NCBI GenBank assembly: GCA_035708205.1
Contig: DASSSY010000004.1
Span: 496,001-560,000, forward strand
Direction of reading: 5' to 3'
DNA from: DASSSY01 sp035708205
Lineage (GTDB): Bacteria > Bacteroidota > Bacteroidia > Chitinophagales > Chitinophagaceae
DNA: 64,000 nucleotides
Made by a program: the position numbers and the translations under genes
Notes under the pieces: model-generated
Seen by the model: only the letters and a program-made list of their open reading frames with translations
Told to the model about the DNA's origin: nothing
Databases searched by the model: none
Shown here: piece by piece, positions 26,321 to 36,070 of the stretch
How positions within the stretch are numbered: position 1 is the first letter of the stretch
How the letters are laid out: each line of letters begins with the position of its first letter

Positions 26321-27730
26321 ATGAACTACGATGTTATCGTTATCGGTAGTGGTCCTGGCGGATATGTAACCGCTATTCGCGCATCTCAGCTGGGATATAA
26401 AACGGCTATTGTTGAAAGGGAAAATCTTGGCGGCATTTGCTTGAACTGGGGTTGTATTCCTACGAAAGCCTTATTGAAGTCGGCCCAGGTTTTTGAATAT
26501 ATCAGCCATGCCCAAGACTATGGTGTTTCTGTAGAAGGCACTGCCAAAGCGGATTTTGATAAAATTGTGCAGCGTAGCCGGGGTGTTGCCGATAAGATGA
26601 GCAAAGGCGTTCAGTTCCTGATGCGCAAAAATAAAATTGAAGTTATTAAAGGATCGGCTAAATTAAACGCTAAAAAAGAAGTTGAGGTTACGGATGCTGA
26701 CGGTAAAATGACTGCGCATTCCGCTAAGCACGTCATTCTGGCTACCGGCGCCCGCAGTCGTGAATTACCCTCAATGCCTATTGACGGTAAGAAGATCATC
26801 GGCTATCGTGAAGCCATGACCTTATCTTCGCAGCCTAAAACCATGATTGTGGTGGGCAGTGGCGCTATTGGGGTGGAATTTGCTTATTTCTACAACAGCA
26901 TTGGTACTAAAGTAACCATTGTGGAATATATGCCGCGTATAGTGCCGGTTGAAGATGAGGACATTTCAAAAGAATTGGAAAAATCATTCAAGAAAAAAGG
27001 TATAGAGATCATGACCAACGCTTCCGTGACCAAAGCGGATGTGTCCGGGAATGGCGTCAAAGCTACCGTTAAGACGGAAAAAGGCGATATTACTTTGGAA
27101 GCCGATATCTTGCTCAGCGCGGCTGGGGTAAGCACCAATATTGAGAATATAGGTCTGGAAGATTTAAAAATTACTACTGAGAAGGGCCGTGTAATTGTTG
27201 ACCCATATTATAAAACCAATGTGGATGGCATTTACGCCATCGGCGATATTGTTCCCGGCCAGGCATTGGCGCATGTGGCCATGAAAGAAGGCGTGATTTG
27301 CATCGAAAACATTGCCCATAAAGATGGGAAATTTGACCATCAGCCTGAGATATTGGATTACGGAAATGTTCCGGGCTGCACGTATTGCTCTCCGGAAATC
27401 GCTTCTGTGGGCATGACTGAGAAGCAGGCAAAAGAAGCAGGTTATGAGTTGAAAGTGGGGAAATTTCCTTTTTCTGCCAGTGGCAAGGCCAGTGCTGCAG
27501 GTGCTAACGAGGGCTTTGTAAAGGTCATTTTCGATGCTAAATATGGCGAATGGTTAGGGACGCACATGATCGGCGCCAACGTGACCGAAATTATTGCCGA
27601 AACCGTAACCGCCCGGAAATTGGAAACGACCTACCATGAACAATTAGATACCATCTTTCCTCATCCGACCATGAGCGAGGCCATGAAAGACGCTATTGAA
27701 GTGGCTTTGGGCGAAGCGATTCATATCTAA
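26321..27730 (+). CDS. lpdA: Dihydrolipoyl dehydrogenase (E3)
   Basis: Flavoprotein that reoxidises dihydrolipoamide on E2 or GcvH subunits using NAD. FAD site GSGPGG (residues 9-14); redox disulfide C40-x4-C45 in GGICLNWGCIPTK; NAD site VVGSGAIGVEF; second FAD site YAIGDI; and the C-terminal HPTMSEA with the catalytic His-Glu pair. Length 469 is typical. It has its own promoter and terminator. It could serve the pyruvate dehydrogenase complex whose E2 gene is at 42763-44361, or 2-oxoglutarate dehydrogenase or glycine cleavage; the sequence alone does not say. Confidence 0.96.
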   Translation: MNYDVIVIGSGPGGYVTAIRASQLGYKTAIVERENLGGICLNWGCIPTKALLKSAQVFEYISHAQDYGVSVEGTAKADFDKIVQRSRGVADKMSKGVQFLMRKNKIEVIKGSAKLNAKKEVEVTDADGKMTAHSAKHVILATGARSRELPSMPIDGKKIIGYREAMTLSSQPKTMIVVGSGAIGVEFAYFYNSIGTKVTIVEYMPRIVPVEDEDISKELEKSFKKKGIEIMTNASVTKADVSGNGVKATVKTEKGDITLEADILLSAAGVSTNIENIGLEDLKITTEKGRVIVDPYYKTNVDGIYAIGDIVPGQALAHVAMKEGVICIENIAHKDGKFDHQPEILDYGNVPGCTYCSPEIASVGMTEKQAKEAGYELKVGKFPFSASGKASAAGANEGFVKVIFDAKYGEWLGTHMIGANVTEIIAETVTARKLETTYHEQLDTIFPHPTMSEAMKDAIEVALGEAIHI

Positions 27731-27762
27731 TCCCCGGGATAAGTAAAGCATTTTATTGATAG

Positions 27763-27793
27763 AGGTCCGCTTCATTTTGGAGTGGACTTTTTC
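27763..27793 (+). terminator. Intrinsic terminator after lpdA
   Basis: An 11-bp stem with one G-T and a few weak pairs (27763-27773 with 27779-27789) is followed by a T-run (TTTTTC). It lies 33 bp after lpdA. Confidence 0.7.
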
Positions 27794-27944
27794 ATTTGGC
27801 GGACTGGAAATCGGGGAAGTGATCTCAAGAGAGGATCTTATTGAATCGCCTTGGGCAGGAAGTTGGCAATGGATTTTACCAAAGCATTAAGTGCCGGCCA
27901 TATAAATATTTTGTTATTTTACAGAAATCAAAAAATTCAAGATT

Positions 27945-28760
27945 ATGAAACGATTATTTTCTGCTGCCGGTTTCAGCGCTGCCGCTGTCTTTGTAACCGT
28001 CTTCGGGCTCTCTGCCTGTAATAACTCCGCCAGCGATTCGACGCAAGAGTCTTCGGACAGTACATCTACAGCCGTCATGACCATTGAACCAATGACCTCC
28101 TCTCCGAAATTTCCTGATGCGGTTTTGTCAATTGCGGGCCTTACGGCAAAGATGAAAGGGAAGGATTCGGCCACTGTAACCATTAAATATAAGGTTGAGA
28201 ACTACCAATTGACCGGGCAAACCGAAGACGCGGCCCATAAAGGCTGTAGCAATTCTAAAGATGGCCAGCACATTCATTTTATTTTGGATAATCAGCCTTA
28301 TGTGGCTTTATACCGGCCGGAAAATACGTTTGTTGTGCCGGTTAATCAGCCGCAATATCTAATGTCTTTCCTGTCCCGCTCTTATCATGAATCGGTTAAA
28401 GCGCCTAAAGCAGGCGTTCTGCTCCATTTTTCAGTTGATAAGAACGGAAAAGTAAACAAATTAGCGGATCCGGTAACACCGATGTTGTTTTACAGCCGGC
28501 CTAAAGGTGAATATGCGGGGGCGGATGCCAGAAACATCCTATTGGATTTCTATGTTTATCATGCCGATTTGGGTAAAAACGCTTTGGTAAAGGCTATCGT
28601 CAATGATACCAGCTTTTCCATTGACAAATGGCAGGCTTATTTTATTAAAAACGCTCCTGAAGGTGATTTAAAGATCAGTTTGCAATTGACCGATACAGCG
28701 GGCGTGCCTTTGAGCGGCGATAATACGGCTGTTAGCCGTACTGTCAAAGTAAAGCCATAA
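27945..28760 (+). CDS. Lipoprotein of unknown function
   Basis: The start MKRLFSAAGFSAAAVFVTVFGLSAC is a lipoprotein signal with the lipid-modified Cys at residue 25, followed by a Ser/Thr/Asp-rich linker (SASDSTQESSDSTST) typical of surface-exposed Bacteroidota lipoproteins. The rest is predicted beta-rich, with KGCSNSKDGQHIHFILDNQPY near residues 97-117, a LHFSVDKNGKV strand pair and YVYHADLG. The His-x-His and a single conserved-looking Cys in that block could bind metal, which is inference. No family is recognised with confidence. The gene stands alone between the lpdA terminator and the DegT-like gene. Confidence 0.75.
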   Translation: MKRLFSAAGFSAAAVFVTVFGLSACNNSASDSTQESSDSTSTAVMTIEPMTSSPKFPDAVLSIAGLTAKMKGKDSATVTIKYKVENYQLTGQTEDAAHKGCSNSKDGQHIHFILDNQPYVALYRPENTFVVPVNQPQYLMSFLSRSYHESVKAPKAGVLLHFSVDKNGKVNKLADPVTPMLFYSRPKGEYAGADARNILLDFYVYHADLGKNALVKAIVNDTSFSIDKWQAYFIKNAPEGDLKISLQLTDTAGVPLSGDNTAVSRTVKVKP

Positions 28761-28777
28761 TGTGTTTATCATTATAA

Positions 28778-28880
28778 GGCTATTAGCTCAGTTGCGGATT
28801 TTTACCATTGGCAAAGGGCGTAAAACAACAATGTTTTATAGGTACAATATTTTCCAGGGGCCGGTGTTCTGACATCGGCC
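28778..28880. other. Structured intergenic segment with tRNA-like 5' fragment and two hairpins
   Basis: GGCTATTAGCTCAGTTG at 28778-28794 resembles the first 17 bases of a bacterial tRNA (D-arm box), but nothing after it folds as a tRNA. Two hairpins follow: TAAAAC/GTTTTA around 28820-28840, and a 9-bp stem 28859-28867 with 28872-28880 around TCTG, containing one G-T pair. No T-tract follows, so it is not a clear terminator. It may be a decayed tRNA 5' end, a partial terminator or chance. Confidence 0.35.
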
Positions 28881-28957
28881 TCAATAGTTTATTCCAGTTA
28901 AAAAAAATCTGTCAGTCTGCATAAGGTTTAATATCTTCGCTATCTAATTTTTAAATA

Positions 28958-30172
<1,215 letters not shown>

Positions 30173-30198
30173 TGCGGGCTGAAACTTTTGTAGCGGCC

Positions 30199-30230
30199 GG
30201 GCATTCTTGTTTTACGGGAATGCCCATTCT
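30199..30230. terminator. Weak bidirectional hairpin between convergent genes
   Basis: GGGCATTC (30199-30206) pairs with GAATGCCC (30218-30225) over 8 bp; the following sequence is only partly T-rich. It sits between the DegT-like gene and the convergent minus-strand barrel gene. Confidence 0.55.
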
Positions 30231-30231
30231 G

Positions 30232-31464
30232 TTATTTGCCCAGAAGAAAATTGTATTTGAGCTGGACCTGGATATAGCGCCGGTTAAGATAAGGGTGCAA
30301 ATCCGGCTTTTTCAATAAATTGTTCAGGCCGTTTCTAAACAAAATACCGGTTTCGATCTTGGGGCTGATGAGAAAATCAGCTTTTCCGGTGAAGCCCAAA
30401 TCCAGTTGCGGAATGATCCTGGGATCCCGGCCTGGTGTATAAATGGCGGTGCCGTCCTGGCCGAGGGAGGCAATTCTTTGCTGTAGATCCGGTCCCGCGC
30501 TCAGGGCTATGGTTTTATTGATTTGATAGCCCATTGAGGGATTTACGGACAGATAATAAAAGTTTGAGGCTGCCGGGTTGGTCGTGTGGCTGGCGGAAAC
30601 CTGTCCGGGTGCCGGGCGCGTGGGCAAAAAATTCTGAACCGCGTAGGTGCTGCTTTTTTCAGCCTGACCATTGTATAAAAAGGCAATGGCGCCTTCAATA
30701 AATATATGCCTGCCCAGGCTGTGCCTGGCGGTGAGGTTCAGGTTGTAGCCCGTATTGAGTACACCATAATTCATGCCGCCGCCAAAAGCGATAGCTGTTG
30801 CCCGGTAGCGGTGATTGGCGGGCATAGCTCCCGATCCAGGTATTGGGTTTTTAGCAATATCGGGGGGATCTATTGCCGTAACCGGGATGTTATGATCATT
30901 TGCCGCGATCTCTGCCTTATGGGTATTTGCTGGAAGATCTTGCTTCGCTTCGCTATTGCCTGGTAATACTGACGTTTGGTGTTTTGGGAGGATTATCTTG
31001 TTTGTTTGTGACTTTGAAACGACGGTAATATCGTAATGATTCCCAACCGGAGTATGGGCCCGTGACCATGCGGAAGAGGTCATTGTGTTGCCGGTAAGAT
31101 CTTTTTTGGGCGTTGACGGACCATCCGATGATGTCGTTAGCGCTTTGTTGGCCCCGCCGGTAGCTTGGGATTGAACGATGCCGGCTGAAGATCGGCTTAT
31201 TTTTGTAGGAATTTGAGTACTTTGATTGCCGGTGATTCCGGAAGGCAGGGGCTTTTGGCCGGATTGGCGGAACAAGAAATTGAAACCGATGCTTAGGCCT
31301 GATACTAACAATAGGGAAGCGGCAATTTTCCAATAGACCAGGGACCGGCGTTTCCGAGTAGCCGGGAGCATGGCCGAAAGCTTTTGCCAGCCGTCGATTT
31401 GTTCCGGAAGCGTATCGTTTTTAAATCGCTCCCTGAGTATTTGATCAAACACTTTATTGTCCAT
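30232..31464 (-). CDS. ECF-sigma partner: cytoplasmic N-terminus, one TM helix, C-terminal beta-barrel-like domain
   Basis: The start chosen is ATG 31464 (MDNKVFDQILRERF), which overlaps the upstream sigma gene by 11 bp; a longer frame from 31563 lies wholly within that gene and was rejected. Residues 1-42 are charged and contain WQKLSAML, 44-63 form one transmembrane helix (IAASLLLVSGLSIGFNFLF), 65-205 are a polar Ser/Thr/Pro/Lys linker, and about 235-411 have alternating strands with aromatic ends (IAFGGGMNYGV, then YIQVQLKYNFLLGK) like a PF13568-type outer-membrane beta-barrel. Such sigma-linked proteins act as anti-sigma or membrane sensor partners in Bacteroidota; whether it really spans both membranes is inference. 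Confidence 0.7.
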   Translation of the reverse strand: MDNKVFDQILRERFKNDTLPEQIDGWQKLSAMLPATRKRRSLVYWKIAASLLLVSGLSIGFNFLFRQSGQKPLPSGITGNQSTQIPTKISRSSAGIVQSQATGGANKALTTSSDGPSTPKKDLTGNTMTSSAWSRAHTPVGNHYDITVVSKSQTNKIILPKHQTSVLPGNSEAKQDLPANTHKAEIAANDHNIPVTAIDPPDIAKNPIPGSGAMPANHRYRATAIAFGGGMNYGVLNTGYNLNLTARHSLGRHIFIEGAIAFLYNGQAEKSSTYAVQNFLPTRPAPGQVSASHTTNPAASNFYYLSVNPSMGYQINKTIALSAGPDLQQRIASLGQDGTAIYTPGRDPRIIPQLDLGFTGKADFLISPKIETGILFRNGLNNLLKKPDLHPYLNRRYIQVQLKYNFLLGK

Positions 31465-32038
31465 AGTTACGCACGCTTTCTTCTGTCGGTTTATTTTGTT
31501 CCATAATCTTTTGTTGAAGGTTTTTCCGGGCATTGTTGACGTGCCATTGGGAAGTGCCTTCACTGATATTCAACTCTTTGGCAATCTCTTTATGAGAAAA
31601 ACCCTCAAAAACAAATAAGTTAAATACTGCTTTACTGGTAGGCGGAAGGCTTTGGATGATGGCCACAAGATTGTCAAAGGCGATTTTTTGCAAAGCCGTG
31701 GCGTCACACGGATGTCCGGTAAATTCCGGTAAATCGGAGATAAAGGCCAGCTGCCGCTTGTCTTTAAAGGATTTGCTTTTTAAATGGTCCAAACAGGTAT
31801 TAACCATTATTTTCCGCATCCAGCCTTCAAAGGAACCTTTCCGTTCAAATTTCTGAATGTTGTGGAATATTTTTAAAAAGCCATCCTGGAGCAACTGTTC
31901 GGCGTCCTGAAAGTCCTGTGCATAGCGCATACATACTTTCAAAAACTCTGTATGGTATTGTCTATACAGAAACTCTTGATAGGTACGATTTCCGGCACAA
32001 CAGCCATCAATTATCTCCAATTCCGAAAATTCCGGCAT
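31454..32038 (-). CDS. ECF-type RNA polymerase sigma-70 factor
   Basis: A 194-residue extracytoplasmic-function sigma factor. Region 2 is at about residues 25-95 (YAQDFQDAEQLLQDGFLKIF, FEGWMRKIMVNTCLD, with the helix binding -10/-7 DNA) and region 4 at about 125-180 with the helix-turn-helix FSHKEIAKELNISEGTSQWHV. Regions 1.1 and 3 are missing, which defines the ECF class. Its stop codon overlaps the start of the membrane partner by 11 bp, so the two are almost certainly co-translated and functionally paired. Regulon and inducing signal cannot be read from sequence. Confidence 0.92.
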   Translation of the reverse strand: MPEFSELEIIDGCCAGNRTYQEFLYRQYHTEFLKVCMRYAQDFQDAEQLLQDGFLKIFHNIQKFERKGSFEGWMRKIMVNTCLDHLKSKSFKDKRQLAFISDLPEFTGHPCDATALQKIAFDNLVAIIQSLPPTSKAVFNLFVFEGFSHKEIAKELNISEGTSQWHVNNARKNLQQKIMEQNKPTEESVRNYGQ

Positions 32039-32188
32039 GAAATATCAGCGCTTAATTCAGGGTCTTTTATTCATTCAATTAAGGTTTAAAGCTACATTAT
32101 TTTCGGGAATACCCCGTAGCTATTAAGACGGATTTACCGTTCTGGAAATTGGGCTGAGAATTCATGAATAGTCATTTTCCTGAAGATA

Positions 32189-32851
32189 CTATGGTTCCGC
32201 CGCTTCATATTCCTGCCTGTGCTTTTGGAAATACAAGCACGCTTCCTGCAGGCCGCAAATATTGCATTTGGGTTTCCGGGCGATGCAAATATACCGGCCA
32301 TGAAGAATCAGCCAGTGGTGGGCTTTATGAATAAGCGCCTGGGGAAAGTGTTTCGTCAGTTGTTTTTCTGCTTCAAGGGGTGTAGTAGCGCGGGTGGTCA
32401 GCCCGATTCTTGCCGATACCCGGAAAACATGCGTATCCACAGCCATATTGGGCTGATGGTCCAGGACGGAAGTGATGACATTTGCTGTTTTCCGGCCTAC
32501 GCCCGGAAGGCTCATCAGCTCCGGGACCGTCAGGGGAATTCGTCCCTGAAAATTTTCCTCCAGCAATCTTGCCGTACCCAAAAGGTGTTTGGCTTTGCTG
32601 TTGGGATAGCTGATGCTTTTGATCAGGGGAAAGAGGTCTTCAAATGTAGCTTTGGCCATGGTTTTGGGATCCGGGAAATGTTGGAACAGATCTGGCGTGA
32701 CCATATTGACCCTTTTATCAGTGCACTGGGCGGAGAGGATAACCGCCACCAAGAGCTGAAACGGATTTTTGTAATGGAGTTCCGTTTCGGCATTGGGATA
32801 TTTTTCAGAAAAATAGGCGATGGCAGCCTGATATCTTTCCGTTTTTGTCAT
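32189..32851 (-). CDS. nth: Endonuclease III
   Basis: DNA glycosylase/AP lyase for oxidised pyrimidines. The helix-hairpin-helix LPGVGRK121-TAN supplies the catalytic Lys, D139 in VDTHVFRV is the catalytic Asp, and the C-terminal CX6CX2CX5C ([4Fe-4S] loop) is intact. Length of 220 residues is normal. It is the last gene of an apparent minus-strand run mrdA-rodA-manC-pyrH-nth, 11 bp after pyrH. Confidence 0.95.
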   Translation of the reverse strand: MTKTERYQAAIAYFSEKYPNAETELHYKNPFQLLVAVILSAQCTDKRVNMVTPDLFQHFPDPKTMAKATFEDLFPLIKSISYPNSKAKHLLGTARLLEENFQGRIPLTVPELMSLPGVGRKTANVITSVLDHQPNMAVDTHVFRVSARIGLTTRATTPLEAEKQLTKHFPQALIHKAHHWLILHGRYICIARKPKCNICGLQEACLYFQKHRQEYEAAEP

Positions 32852-32862
32852 ATTCGGATGTC

Positions 32863-33573
32863 TTAATTGACTAAAGTACCGATCTTTTCACCGTTGACCA
32901 CAGCCGCCAGGTTCCCGGGCCGGTTGATGTCGAAGACAATAATGGGCAGATTGTTTTCATGGCATAAGGTAAAGGCGGTCATATCCATGACCTTAAGACC
33001 TTTTCTGATAGCATCATCAAAGCTGACCTGCTCTAATTTTTCCGCTGTTTTGTCTTTTTCGGGATCGGCGGTATAAATACCGTCCACGCGAGTGCCTTTT
33101 AAAATGACTTCCGCGTTCATCTCAATAGCTCTCAGTGAACCAGCGGTGTCTGTTGTAAAATAAGGGTTGCCGGTGCCGGCGCCGAAAATAACAACACGGC
33201 CTTTCTCCAAATGCCTGATGGCCCGCCGGCGGATATAAGGTTCCGCCACCTGCTCCATTTCAATAGCGCTTTGAAGCCGGGTTTTAATCCCGATTTTTTC
33301 CAGGGCGGCCTGGAGCGCCATACCATTGATGACCGTCGCCAGCATACCCATATAATCACCATGAGCCCTTTCAATGCCTGTTTCGGTTTCATTCATGCCG
33401 CGATAGATATTGCCGCCGCCAATGACCACAGCTACCTGAACGCCGAGTTTGACGATCTGCTTTATTTCTTCAGCATACAGGGAAAGCATCTTAGGGTCTA
33501 AACCATAGTTCTTGTCGCCCATAAGCGATTCGCCTGATAACTTTAAGAGGACACGTTGATATTTTGGCTCCAT
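32863..33573 (-). CDS. pyrH: UMP kinase
   Basis: Phosphorylates UMP to UDP, the first pyrimidine kinase step feeding UTP and nucleotide sugars. Signatures: [11 protein letters not shown] at the start, GGGNIYRG (glycine-rich ATP loop), [33 protein letters not shown] and [13 protein letters not shown]. The 236 residues match bacterial hexameric PyrH (amino acid kinase fold), not eukaryotic type UMP/CMP kinase. It lies 32 bp downstream of manC and 11 bp upstream of nth. Confidence 0.96.
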   Translation of the reverse strand: MEPKYQRVLLKLSGESLMGDKNYGLDPKMLSLYAEEIKQIVKLGVQVAVVIGGGNIYRGMNETETGIERAHGDYMGMLATVINGMALQAALEKIGIKTRLQSAIEMEQVAEPYIRRRAIRHLEKGRVVIFGAGTGNPYFTTDTAGSLRAIEMNAEVILKGTRVDGIYTADPEKDKTAEKLEQVSFDDAIRKGLKVMDMTAFTLCHENNLPIIVFDINRPGNLAAVVNGEKIGTLVN

Positions 33574-33605
33574 AAATGAAAATTTGATCGTTTTTTTACT
33601 GTTAT

Positions 33606-34694
33606 TTATAAATACTTTTCTCCTTTATTACGCCGTATTTCGGCCATATAGCCTTTGATCTGCTGTTCCTTATGGCGTTCGCAGATAAGGAGCACATCCG
33701 GTGTGTCCACAACAATAAATTCATCTAAACCCTGCAACACCACTAATTTATTTTTAGATGATTTGATCATACAATTGGCTGCATCAATGATCATGACGTT
33801 ATTGCTGGAAGGGCTGGCATTGCCGAGGTAATCTTTTTCAGAATGCTCATAGGCGGACGACCAGCTGCCCAGATCGCTCCAGCCAAAGAAAGATGGCGAA
33901 ACATAAATGTTTTGGGCCCTTTCCAGGATACCGTAGTCCAGAGAGATATTGGTCAACTGGGCGTAGAGCAATTCCATCATCTGCTTTTCGCCTTCCGTGC
34001 AGAAAAAGCTTTCCGCCTGTTGGAAGACTTCATGCAGCTCCGGTAAATATTTTTTAAAAGCGTCGATAATGGTTTGCGCCCGCCAAATGAAAATGCCGGA
34101 ATTCCAGAGAAAATCGCCTGATTTCAGAAATGTTCTGGCTAAATCTATGCCGGGCTTTTCCGTAAATGTTTTGACCTTATAGATATTTTCCTGTTCGCTT
34201 TCGGATTTGTATTGGATATAGCTATAGCCGGAATCCGGACGGGTGGGTTTAATGCCTAGGGTCAGCAAGGCGTCATGATGTGCCGTAAAGTCGAAGGCTT
34301 CAAAGATCTGCCGTTCGAAAGCGCGTTCATCAATGATGATATGATCCACCGGGCTGATGAGGATATTGGCATGAGCATCTTTCTGAATGAGCTTATAGGC
34401 GATATACCCGGCAGAAGCTGCCGTATTTTTTCTAGAGGGCTCACAAATGATATTTTCTATGGGCATATCCGGCAGGTTTTGCCGCACCATGTCCAGGTAA
34501 GATTCATGGGTAATGACGAAAATGTTTTCTTTCGGGAAGGTATAAGAATAGCGGTTATAAGTGGCCTGGAGCATTGTTTTACCCGTACCTAAAATATCCA
34601 AAAACTGCTTGGGGGTCTTCTGACGGCTTTCCGGCCAGAAGCGGCTACCTACGCCGCCCGCCAGGATAGCTACATAATTGCTTTGAATACTCAT
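33606..34694 (-). CDS. manC: Mannose-1-phosphate guanylyltransferase
   Basis: Makes GDP-mannose from mannose-1-phosphate and GTP. The signature [20 protein letters not shown] near residues 12-31 contains the catalytic Arg and Lys. [20 protein letters not shown] and the GWSDLGSW block are further family marks. At 362 residues there is no C-terminal phosphomannose isomerase domain, so it is the single-function type. GDP-mannose could feed GDP-sugar enzymes such as the ColD-like gene at 28958, but the two are not in one operon. It sits between rodA (62 bp) and pyrH (32 bp). Confidence 0.92.
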   Translation of the reverse strand: MSIQSNYVAILAGGVGSRFWPESRQKTPKQFLDILGTGKTMLQATYNRYSYTFPKENIFVITHESYLDMVRQNLPDMPIENIICEPSRKNTAASAGYIAYKLIQKDAHANILISPVDHIIIDERAFERQIFEAFDFTAHHDALLTLGIKPTRPDSGYSYIQYKSESEQENIYKVKTFTEKPGIDLARTFLKSGDFLWNSGIFIWRAQTIIDAFKKYLPELHEVFQQAESFFCTEGEKQMMELLYAQLTNISLDYGILERAQNIYVSPSFFGWSDLGSWSSAYEHSEKDYLGNASPSSNNVMIIDAANCMIKSSKNKLVVLQGLDEFIVVDTPDVLLICERHKEQQIKGYMAEIRRNKGEKYL

Positions 34695-34756
34695 GTGCTC
34701 CTTTGGGTGTGGATAGCAAAATTATAAAGAAAATCTGGGATTATCAGCTTCCCTGT

Positions 34757-36070
34757 TTAACGGATTAACATTTGCCGGTCTGCATCCAGCCTGAGCAGGA
34801 TGAAAAGCATGATGCTGAAGGCCAGTAAAGATGTTCCACCATAGCTAAGCATGGGTAGCGTAATCCCGATAACCGGCGCCAGCCCCATGGTCATGGATAA
34901 ATTAATGGCCAGATGGAAAAAGAGAATCGAGGCCACACAATAGGCGTACACCCTGCTGAATGTTGAGCGCTGCCGTTCGGCAATATAGATAATGCGTAAT
35001 AAGAGCACTAAATAAATGAGCACCAGGCCGGCGCTTCCCAAAAAGCCGAATTGCTCCCCGATACCACAAAATACAAAGTCGGTGTTTTGCTCCGGAACAA
35101 AAGAATATTTGGTCTGGGTGCCATGCATAAAGCCTTTACCCAGCAGGCCGCCGCTGCCAATGGCAATTTTAGACTGGCGGACATTGTAATCGCTGATGCC
35201 CTGAGGGGTTTCGCCAGGTTGCAGAAAGTCTTCCGGTACCTCCTGGCCCAGCATCGAATATATACGCTCAACCTGGTAAGCGTGGAATACATGCTTAAAG
35301 GTAAAGGGAACAATGACATTGGCAAATAAGACAGAAAGCCCCCAGGTGGAAATGACAATAATGAGTAATAACGGGCTTCGGCGGATCTGTCTTCGGCCAA
35401 ACCATACAATGAGCAGAGCCAAGCCGGTGATAATGAAAAATAATGGCCATTGTTTAATGAGCAAGGAAGAAATAAACAGTCCCGCAATGAGGAAACCGCC
35501 AATCAGTATGGCATTGGGCAGGCCTTCACGATACATGGCAATAAAGAAAGCAAAATAGACCAATGCCAGACCGGTTTCATTTTGTGCCAGTATGATAACG
35601 GCGGGCACCAGGGCAATGGCTGTTCCGATAAGCCTGTCTTTGAGGGTTTTAAAATTAGTTTCCGATGAGGCTAAAAACCTGGCAATGGCCAATGCCGTAA
35701 ACAATTTACATACCTCCCCCGGTTGAAAGGAAAAGCTACCGAATTTAATAAAGCTGTGTGAGCCTTTGACGTTTGAGCCAACGGCAAAGGTGGCGAAAAG
35801 CAACAGCAGGCCGATAAAATACAAAAGGTAGGCTACCGAGTAAAAAAATTTGCTGTCGGTGAGCAGGATAATCAAGCCAAAAATTAATGAGATGACAAAC
35901 CATGTCAGTTGCCGCATATGGCTCTTACTGAAATTAAAGAAAGGTTCGCTGAAGCTGGTATATTCGACAGAATATACGGCGGCCACCCCCACTAATACCA
36001 AGATGATATAGAGAAAGAGCACCAGCCAGTCAATACGGGCGGCTACGGGCTTCCGGGCATTATTCTTCAT
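34757..36070 (-). CDS. rodA: Rod shape peptidoglycan polymerase RodA (SEDS family)
   Basis: Membrane glycosyltransferase of the SEDS family that polymerises lipid II with its partner PBP2. About ten hydrophobic segments are visible; SEDS motifs include FQPGEVCKLF, the SDYNVRQSKIAIGSGGLLGKGF-type region (split at residues about 294-318), NTDFVFCGIGEQFGF and the C-terminal GITLPMLSYGGTSLL. Length of 437 residues is slightly above E. coli RodA, as usual in Bacteroidota. Its start overlaps the end of mrdA by 11 bp, which implies translational coupling. Confidence 0.95.
   Translation of the reverse strand: MKNNARKPVAARIDWLVLFLYIILVLVGVAAVYSVEYTSFSEPFFNFSKSHMRQLTWFVISLIFGLIILLTDSKFFYSVAYLLYFIGLLLLFATFAVGSNVKGSHSFIKFGSFSFQPGEVCKLFTALAIARFLASSETNFKTLKDRLIGTAIALVPAVIILAQNETGLALVYFAFFIAMYREGLPNAILIGGFLIAGLFISSLLIKQWPLFFIITGLALLIVWFGRRQIRRSPLLLIIVISTWGLSVLFANVIVPFTFKHVFHAYQVERIYSMLGQEVPEDFLQPGETPQGISDYNVRQSKIAIGSGGLLGKGFMHGTQTKYSFVPEQNTDFVFCGIGEQFGFLGSAGLVLIYLVLLLRIIYIAERQRSTFSRVYAYCVASILFFHLAINLSMTMGLAPVIGITLPMLSYGGTSLLAFSIMLFILLRLDADRQMLIR

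Noticed and set aside
28778..28880. Complete tRNA gene
   Set aside because: Only the first 17 bases resemble a tRNA; no anticodon stem, T-arm, acceptor complement or CCA is present.
30232..31563. Longer start of the sigma partner (443 residues)
   Set aside because: The extra 33 residues lie wholly inside the sigma gene; ATG 31464 gives a normal coupled start.
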